A DNA stretch of 5,481 bases from Nitriliruptoraceae bacterium (lineage in GTDB: Bacteria; Actinomycetota; Nitriliruptoria; Nitriliruptorales; Nitriliruptoraceae), in the NCBI GenBank assembly GCA_007118045.1, contig SKTG01000469.1, forward strand, positions 1 through 5,481. The letters are read 5' to 3'. Numbering within the stretch: position 1 is the first letter of the stretch; each line of letters opens with the position of its first letter. The translations under genes were made by a program, and so were the position numbers. The notes below the pieces were generated by a model, which made no database searches, was not told the DNA's origin, and saw only the letters and a list, made by a program, of their open reading frames with translations. This document shows, piece after piece, positions 1 to 4,293 of the stretch.

Positions 1-1031
1 CCGACGGACCGTTGGTCGGCAGCGAACCCGACGAACCGGTCAAGGACGACGAGACGCTCCCGCCCGCGGACGGTGCGGCCCCGCGTCCGTCGATCCCCGC
101 CGAGCCGGCGTCGGTCGGAGGCACGGCACCGGCCGCGGATGCCGAAGCGGTCGCGGACGCGGACGTCGCATCGGTGACCGACGGCCGGAGCGCCCGGGCC
201 GAGCTCGCCCGCCAGCTCCCGCTCGGCGAGGTCCCGGGCGGCACGGAGTTCGGGACCTTCGTGCACGCCGTCCTCGAGGACGTCGACTTCGCGGCCGACG
301 ACCTGCGCGGGGCGCTGCGCGAGCTCACGGACGAGCAGCTCGCGTGGCGACGCACCCCGATCGGTGACCCCGCCGTGCTCGCCGACGGGCTCGCGCTCGC
401 GATCGAGACACCGCTCGGCCCGCTCGCCGGTGGCCGTCGGCTCCGCGACGTCGCCCGGGCCGACCGGTTGAACGAGCTGGACTTCGAGCTGCCGCTCGAC
501 CCGCGCCTGACCGGCACGGCGACCGTCGCCGGCATCGTCGAACTGTTCCGCGACCACCTGCCCTCGAGCGACCCGCTCGCCGGGTACGCCGACGAGCTCG
601 CGGCCAGCGGCATCGGCGGCGAGCTGCGCGGTTACCTCACCGGCAGCATCGACCTCGTCCTGCGGACGACCGGTGACCACGGCCCGCGTTACCTCGTGGC
701 GGACCACAAGACCAACCGGCTCGGTGGCTACGACGGTCCGCTCACGGCCGCCGACTACACGCCGACGGCGATGGCGGAGGCGATGATGCGCGGCCACTAC
801 CCGTTGCAGGCGCTGCTCTACCAGGTGGCGCTGCACCGCTACCTGCGCTGGCGCGTCCCGGACTACGACCCGCGGACCGCCCTCGGCGGCGCGCTCTACC
901 TGTTCCTGCGCGGCATGGCCGGTCCCGACACCCCGCTGGTCGATGGTCAGCCGTGCGGGGTGTTCGCCTCGGAGCCGCCGCCGGCGCTGGTCGTCGCCAC
1001 CAGCGACCTGCTCGACGGAGGTGCGCGATGA
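1..1031 (+). CDS. recB: RecBCD enzyme subunit RecB, C-terminal part (5' end off the window)
   Basis: This is the last 342 residues of the beta subunit of the RecBCD helicase-nuclease, which unwinds and degrades DNA from double-strand ends and prepares it for recombination. The frame is open from nt 3 with no convincing start, so the helicase portion lies upstream. Numbering from nt 3, residues 1 to about 62 are an Asp/Glu/Ala/Pro-rich, probably disordered linker. The RecB-family nuclease domain follows: the GTFVHAVLE block (His88, Glu92), Asp217 in GSIDLV, the DHKTN block (Asp234, Lys236) and a QxxxY motif (Gln269, Tyr273). These are the expected metal-binding and catalytic positions, so the nuclease looks intact. 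The segment GGALYLFLRGM near the end is also typical of RecB. The stop codon overlaps the recD start (ATGA), which implies translational coupling. An AddA-type nuclease is the main alternative, but the adjacent recD favours RecB. Confidence 0.93.
   Translation, partial: DGPLVGSEPDEPVKDDETLPPADGAAPRPSIPAEPASVGGTAPAADAEAVADADVASVTDGRSARAELARQLPLGEVPGGTEFGTFVHAVLEDVDFAADDLRGALRELTDEQLAWRRTPIGDPAVLADGLALAIETPLGPLAGGRRLRDVARADRLNELDFELPLDPRLTGTATVAGIVELFRDHLPSSDPLAGYADELAASGIGGELRGYLTGSIDLVLRTTGDHGPRYLVADHKTNRLGGYDGPLTAADYTPTAMAEAMMRGHYPLQALLYQVALHRYLRWRVPDYDPRTALGGALYLFLRGMAGPDTPLVDGQPCGVFASEPPPALVVATSDLLDGGAR
1017..1021 (+). promoter_or_regulatory. Ribosome binding site of recD
   Basis: GGAGG lies 6 nt before the ATG at 1028, inside the last codons of recB. 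It decides the recD start: a GTG further upstream in the same frame (nt 953) has no comparable site and would overlap recB by about 80 bp. Confidence 0.75.
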
Positions 1032-3505
1032 GCCGACACGATCCCGACGCTCCGACGCTGTTCGACGTCGAGGAGCTCACCCGTCCGGCTCCCGACCGCT
1101 CCGACGACGGGGCCGCGGCCGACGAGTCCGAGGACGACTCGGGCGCGGTCGACGAGTCCGAGGACGACTCGGGCGCGGTCGACGAGTCCGACCCCGACGG
1201 GCCGGTTGCCGATGGCTCGGTGACCGACGCCTCCGCTCCCCGCGACGCCGGCGACGACGCTACGGGGACTGTCGCATCAGCCGTCGCCACCGCTGCGGTC
1301 GCCACGGACCCCGCTCCCATCAGCGCCGCCGCCCACGCGCCGACCAGCGGTCGCGCCCCGGACGCCGTCGAGCCCGACCCCAACGCGGTCGAGCTGGTCG
1401 CCGACGCGCCCGAGCGGCTGCGAGGGTTCAACCAGGCCGGCGTGCTGCACCCGGCCGACGTGCACACCGCCGTCGCGCTGTGCCAGATCACCGACACCGC
1501 CGATCCCGACGTCCTGCTCGCGACCGCCCTGGCCGTCCGTGGCCCCCGTGTCGGCCACGTCTGCGTCGACCTCGCCACCGTCCGTGACACCGTCGCCGAC
1601 CTCGAGGACGACCCGGCCCGGCTCGCCGCGCTGCCGTGGCCCGACGACCTCGACCGGTGGGTCGCGACCGTGGCCGGCGCGAGCGGTCTCGTCCGTCACG
1701 CCACCGGGCTCGGCGACGACCCCGACGACGACACCGAGGGTCACGCGTGGCCGCTCACGCTGCTCGGCACCCGCCTCTACCTCGACCGGTACTGGCGTGA
1801 CGAGCGGCGGCTCGCGACCGCACTCATCGACCGGGCGGCGCGCCGCACCCCCGCGCTCGCCCGCGACCGCCTACGAGCGGGGCTCGACCGCCTGTTCGGC
1901 GCCCCCGACCCGGTCGATGGTCCGGACCTGCAGCGGCTCGCGGCCGCCACAGCGGTCACCCGGCAGCTCGCGGTCGTCGCCGGTGGCCCGGGCACCGGCA
2001 AGACCACCACCGTCGCGCGCCTGCTGGCGCTGCTCGACGAGCAGGCCGCCGCGACCGGGGCTCCGGCACCACGCGTCGCCCTCGTCGCACCGACCGGCAA
2101 AGCCGCGGCCCGTCTCGCGGAGTCCCTACGCGAGGCGCTCGAACGCCCCGACTTCCGGAACGCTGTGGACGAGCCCGTCCGGGAGCGGCTCGCTGCGGCC
2201 GACGCGTCCACGATCCACCGGCTGCTGCGACGCCGGCCGGACAACGCCACCCGCTTCCGCCACCACGCCGGCGAGCCGCTCCCCCACGACGTCGTGGTGG
2301 TCGACGAGGCCTCGATGGTCTCGCTCGCGCTGATGTCCAGGCTGCTCGACGCCCTCGCGCCGTCGACCCGGCTCGTGCTGGTGGGCGACCCCCAGCAGCT
2401 GCGCTCGGTCGAGGCCGGTGCGGTCCTCGGCGACATCGTCGGGCCCGCCCTGCGGGGACCGCGGCTGAGCGACGCGGCGCGACAGGAGCTCGCCGAGCTC
2501 ACCGGCGAGGACCTCGCCGGGCTGATGGCCGTCGGCACGACGGCGGCCGGCGCAGCGGCCGCCGACACAACGGCCGCCGACACAACGGCCGCCGACACGA
2601 CGGCGGTCGACACGTCAGCGGCCGAGGCGGAGACCACCGACCCCGCCGCCGGGCCGACCATCGGGGACGGCATCGTCGTGCTCCAGCGGGTGCACCGCTT
2701 CGGGGAGCACTCCGGCATCGCGCGGCTCGCCGGCGCCATCCAGGCAGGCGACGCCGACGCCGTGCTCGACGTGCTCGACGACGACGCCCTGACCGACGTC
2801 ACCTGGCGGAGACGCTCCGACGCGGCCGAACACGACGACGACGCCGACCTCGGCGAGGTCCGCAGGGCCGTCACCGACGTGTTCACCCGCCTCGACGAGG
2901 CCGCCCGTGACGGCCGGCCCGACGCCGCGTTGCGCGCCGTCGAGGAGGTCCGCGTGCTGTGTGCCCACCGGCGCGGCCCCTTCGGGGTCACCACCTGGAT
3001 CCCGCGCGTCGAGCGCTGGCTCGGCACCCGCGTCGTCCAGCGCGGCGGCGGGATCGGCTGGCAGGTCGGCGCTCCGGTGCTCGCCACCCACAACGACCAC
3101 CAGCTGCGCATCTACAACGGCGACGTCGGCGTGGTCGTCGACACCGACGACGGCCCGCGCGTCGCCTTCCCGCACGCCGACGGGCCCCGGCTGCTGCCAC
3201 CCGGACGTCTGGAGGGCCTCGAGCCCGTCCACGCCATGACGATCCACAAGAGCCAGGGCTCGCAGTTCCGCCACGCGGTCGTCGTGCTGCCCGGCGAGAG
3301 CTCGCGCATCCTCAGCCGCGAGCTGTTCTACACCGGCGTCACCCGCGCGCAACGGCAGGTCACCGTGGTCGGCTCCGAAGCGGCCATCCGGGCCGCCGTC
3401 ACCCGGGTCGTGCGCCGTGCATCCGGGTTGCGCGACCGCCTCTGGGGCCCACCCGACCGATCGCTGGTCCGGATCGGCGATGCGGCGGGCAGCCCTCATG
3501 CGTAG
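1028..3505 (+). CDS. recD: RecBCD enzyme subunit RecD, 5'-3' DNA helicase with acidic N-terminal extension
   Basis: This is the alpha subunit of RecBCD, a superfamily 1B 5'-3' helicase that works with RecB and RecC at DNA ends. The 825-aa protein is much longer than E. coli RecD (about 608 aa). Residues 1-128 are an Asp/Ala-rich extension. The RecD N-terminal domain begins near residue 129 and includes a block resembling the family's GHVCxDL signature. Helicase motifs follow in order: Walker A GGPGTGKTTT (residues 319-328, Lys325), PTGKAAARL, Walker B VVVDEAS (Asp426, Glu427), GDPQQ (453-457), QRVHRF (Arg557), an LCAHRRGPFG block from about 644, an SH3-like ATHNDHQLRIYNGDVG stretch, TIHKSQG (738-744) and YTGVTRA (Arg773). 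All key residues are present. An Ala/Asp/Thr-rich insert with tandem repeats occupies roughly residues 500-540. The start is set by GGAGG 6 nt upstream and the ATGA overlap with recB. The stop codon lies inside the palindromic operator of the next operon. A stand-alone RecD2 is less likely given recB next door. Confidence 0.95.
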   Translation: MSRHDPDAPTLFDVEELTRPAPDRSDDGAAADESEDDSGAVDESEDDSGAVDESDPDGPVADGSVTDASAPRDAGDDATGTVASAVATAAVATDPAPISAAAHAPTSGRAPDAVEPDPNAVELVADAPERLRGFNQAGVLHPADVHTAVALCQITDTADPDVLLATALAVRGPRVGHVCVDLATVRDTVADLEDDPARLAALPWPDDLDRWVATVAGASGLVRHATGLGDDPDDDTEGHAWPLTLLGTRLYLDRYWRDERRLATALIDRAARRTPALARDRLRAGLDRLFGAPDPVDGPDLQRLAAATAVTRQLAVVAGGPGTGKTTTVARLLALLDEQAAATGAPAPRVALVAPTGKAAARLAESLREALERPDFRNAVDEPVRERLAAADASTIHRLLRRRPDNATRFRHHAGEPLPHDVVVVDEASMVSLALMSRLLDALAPSTRLVLVGDPQQLRSVEAGAVLGDIVGPALRGPRLSDAARQELAELTGEDLAGLMAVGTTAAGAAAADTTAADTTAADTTAVDTSAAEAETTDPAAGPTIGDGIVVLQRVHRFGEHSGIARLAGAIQAGDADAVLDVLDDDALTDVTWRRRSDAAEHDDDADLGEVRRAVTDVFTRLDEAARDGRPDAALRAVEEVRVLCAHRRGPFGVTTWIPRVERWLGTRVVQRGGGIGWQVGAPVLATHNDHQLRIYNGDVGVVVDTDDGPRVAFPHADGPRLLPPGRLEGLEPVHAMTIHKSQGSQFRHAVVVLPGESSRILSRELFYTGVTRAQRQVTVVGSEAAIRAAVTRVVRRASGLRDRLWGPPDRSLVRIGDAAGSPHA
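1121..1190 (+). repeat. 30-bp in-frame tandem repeat in recD (2.3 copies)
   Basis: Nt 1121-1150 and 1151-1180 are identical, and a 10-nt partial third copy ends at 1190. The unit encodes DESEDDSGAV (residues 32-41 and 42-51, then DES). Identity at every base, third positions included, points to recent duplication rather than selection on protein alone. The unit is a multiple of three, so a change in copy number would lengthen or shorten the acidic tail without shifting frame. Confidence 0.95.
2558..2617 (+). repeat. 15-bp in-frame tandem repeat inside the RecD helicase domain (4 copies)
   Basis: There are four 15-nt units starting at 2558, 2573, 2588 and 2603. The first two are identical, the third differs at one base, and the fourth is diverged. 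They encode AADTT, AADTT, AADTT and AVDTS (residues 511-530), within a longer low-complexity stretch between the GDPQQ motif and the QRVHRF motif. The most likely origin is replication slippage in a surface loop. Confidence 0.93.
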
Positions 3506-3512
3506 ACGCATG
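3497..3512. promoter_or_regulatory. Palindromic operator 1 of the vapBC-type operon
   Basis: CATGCGTAGACGCATG is a perfect inverted repeat with 7-bp arms and a 2-nt centre. Its core, ATGCGTAGACGCAT (3498-3511), matches the second palindrome at 12 of 14 positions. It covers the last codons and stop of recD and lies just upstream of the -10 element. Ribbon-helix-helix antitoxins usually autorepress by binding paired palindromes in this position. Binding here is inferred. Confidence 0.75.
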
Positions 3513-3519
3513 GTACGAT
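3511..3519 (+). promoter_or_regulatory. Extended -10 promoter for the vapBC-type operon
   Basis: TGGTACGAT combines a TGn extension with TACGAT (3514-3519), a good TAnnnT -10 hexamer, and lies between and touching the two palindromes. No convincing -35 is visible about 17 bp upstream, as is common for extended -10 promoters. Transcription would start near 3526, giving a leader of about 20 nt before the ATG at 3545. The in-frame ATG at 3518 would then lie upstream of the transcript. Repressor on either palindrome would block this element. Confidence 0.6.
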
Positions 3520-3531
3520 GCGGATACGCAT
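3518..3531. promoter_or_regulatory. Palindromic operator 2 of the vapBC-type operon
   Basis: ATGCGGATACGCAT has 5-bp perfect outer arms (ATGCG/CGCAT) and starts exactly 20 bp after the core of operator 1. That is about two helical turns, which would place two antitoxin dimers on the same DNA face. It overlaps the end of the -10 element and the predicted transcription start. Confidence 0.72.
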
Positions 3532-3537
3532 GGGGAG
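3532..3537 (+). promoter_or_regulatory. Ribosome binding site deciding the antitoxin start
   Basis: GGGGAG ends 7 nt before the ATG at 3545. Two earlier in-frame ATGs (3518 and 3530) lie within the operator/promoter and have no such site, so 3545 is preferred. Confidence 0.7.
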
Positions 3538-3544
3538 CCGCATC

Positions 3545-3790
3545 ATGCCCAAGACCGTGCAGATCCGTGACCTCGACGACGAGGTCTACGCCGCGTTGCA
3601 ACGCCGTGCGTCCGAGACCGGGATCACGGTGCCGGAGCTGCTGCGCCAGCACGCCGCCCGCGTCGCGGCGCGACCGAGCATGACCGAATGGTTGCAGCGG
3701 ACGGGGCGACGATCGGGTGGTATCGCCCACGAGGAGGTGCGAGCGGCGGTCGAGGAGCTGCGCGGACCGTGGCCCGATGCTGGTCGTTGA
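3545..3790 (+). CDS. FitA/VapB-like ribbon-helix-helix antitoxin
   Basis: This 81-aa protein is the likely DNA-binding antitoxin of a type II toxin-antitoxin pair. It would neutralise the PIN toxin by direct binding and repress its own promoter. Residues 3-10 (KTVQIRDL) form the expected beta strand that reads the DNA major groove. Two helices follow: DDEVYAALQRRASETG (11-26), then roughly TVPELLRQHAARVAAR (28-43). This is the arrangement and wording of FitA/VapB-type antitoxins of actinobacteria. A RPSMTEWLQRTGRR stretch leads into the C-terminal tail (about 50-81), which in this family wraps the toxin. The length is normal. The gene is preceded by two palindromic operators and overlaps the toxin gene by 14 nt, so the two are almost certainly co-translated. 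The match is by family pattern only, so no specific VapB number is assigned. Confidence 0.88.
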   Translation: MPKTVQIRDLDDEVYAALQRRASETGITVPELLRQHAARVAARPSMTEWLQRTGRRSGGIAHEEVRAAVEELRGPWPDAGR

Positions 3791-4199
3791 CGCGAGCTGC
3801 CTCTACGAGGTCGTCGCCGCGACCGAACTGGCGCCCCGGATCGCTCGGCACCTGACGGCCGACGAGGACCAGTTCGCACCGCACCTCATCGACGTCGAGG
3901 TCTTCGGCGTGATCCGACGCCACCACCAGCTCGGACACCTCGATGGGACGGCCGCACGCCTCGCCATCGACGACCTGCGGGACTGGCCCGGTGAACGCAT
4001 CAGCCACACACCCCTGCTCGCGAGGGCGTGGGAGCTTCGCACCACGGTCCGCGGGCCCGACGCCATGTACGTCGCCCTCGCGGAAGTCCTCGACGCGCCC
4101 CTGCTGACGACCGACGCGCGACTGTCGCGTGCCCCGGGCCCTCGCTGCGAGGTGGTACTCCCGACGCCCGCTCCGACCACGGGAACCGACGGGACCTGA
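3777..4199 (+). CDS. VapC/FitB-like PIN-domain ribonuclease toxin
   Basis: This 140-aa PIN-domain protein is expected to be a Mg2+-dependent RNase that cuts tRNA or rRNA when freed from its antitoxin. The four acidic PIN residues are visible: Asp5 in MLVVDAS, Glu41 in DVEVFGV, Asp95 in GPDAMYVALAE and Asp113 in LLTTDARL. The active site therefore appears complete. Length and motif spacing are standard for VapC. The ATG at 3777 gives a protein beginning two residues before the first PIN strand. Longer in-frame starts such as 3717 would add an Arg/Ser-rich antitoxin shadow. The start lies inside the antitoxin gene (14-nt overlap) with only a weak, distant purine-rich stretch (GAGGAG at 3752-3757), which suggests coupling to antitoxin translation. 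The last 12 or so residues (PAPTTGTDGT) look like an unstructured tail. The RNA target cannot be read from the sequence. Confidence 0.9.
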   Translation: MLVVDASCLYEVVAATELAPRIARHLTADEDQFAPHLIDVEVFGVIRRHHQLGHLDGTAARLAIDDLRDWPGERISHTPLLARAWELRTTVRGPDAMYVALAEVLDAPLLTTDARLSRAPGPRCEVVLPTPAPTTGTDGT

Positions 4200-4293
4200 C
4201 CGTCGCGGGTTCGCCGCTCGCGCAGCCCGTCGCAGCCGGGTCGTAGTCTGCGCAGCACGTCGAGAGCTCCCCGCGGAGAACCAGCAGGCAGTG
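4200..4293 (+). other. Intergenic region between toxin and DUF2397 gene, with weak promoter candidate
   Basis: This 94-bp gap should hold the control region of the downstream operon. TAGTCT (4244-4249) fits a TAnnnT -10 box, but no -35 is recognisable at normal spacing. CTGCGCAG (4248-4255) is an 8-bp palindrome overlapping it. CGCAGCCCGTCG (4221-4232) and CGCAGCACGTCG (4251-4262) are near-identical direct repeats 30 bp apart, with a looser copy at 4231-4243 between them. A GCGG/CCGC stem (4205-4217) is too short and lacks a T-run, so no terminator is called. Confidence 0.35.

Noticed and set aside
953..1027. Alternative upstream GTG start for recD
   Set aside because: It would add 25 residues translated out of the recB frame and lacks a good ribosome site; the ATG at 1028 has GGAGG 6 nt upstream and the classic ATGA overlap.
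1121..1190. CRISPR-like or mobile-element repeat
   Set aside because: The copies are directly adjacent without spacers and in frame within recD; this is a coding tandem duplication.
1777..3111. Long open frame on the minus strand opposite recD (444 codons)
   Set aside because: It is a shadow of the GC-rich recD reading frame: Ser/Arg/Ala-rich, no recognisable domain, and AAVVS repeats that are only the complement of the AADTT repeat.
3497..3512. Rho-independent terminator for recD
   Set aside because: The hairpin would have only a 2-nt loop and no following T-run; two copies flanking a promoter fit operators better.
3518..3544. Longer antitoxin starting at ATG 3518 or 3530
   Set aside because: These codons lie within the palindromic operator and around the -10 element and predicted transcription start; the ATG at 3545 has a good Shine-Dalgarno and gives the standard RHH N-terminus.
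4205..4217. Terminator hairpin after the toxin gene
   Set aside because: It is only a 4-bp stem (GCGG/CCGC) with no T-run, expected by chance at this GC content.
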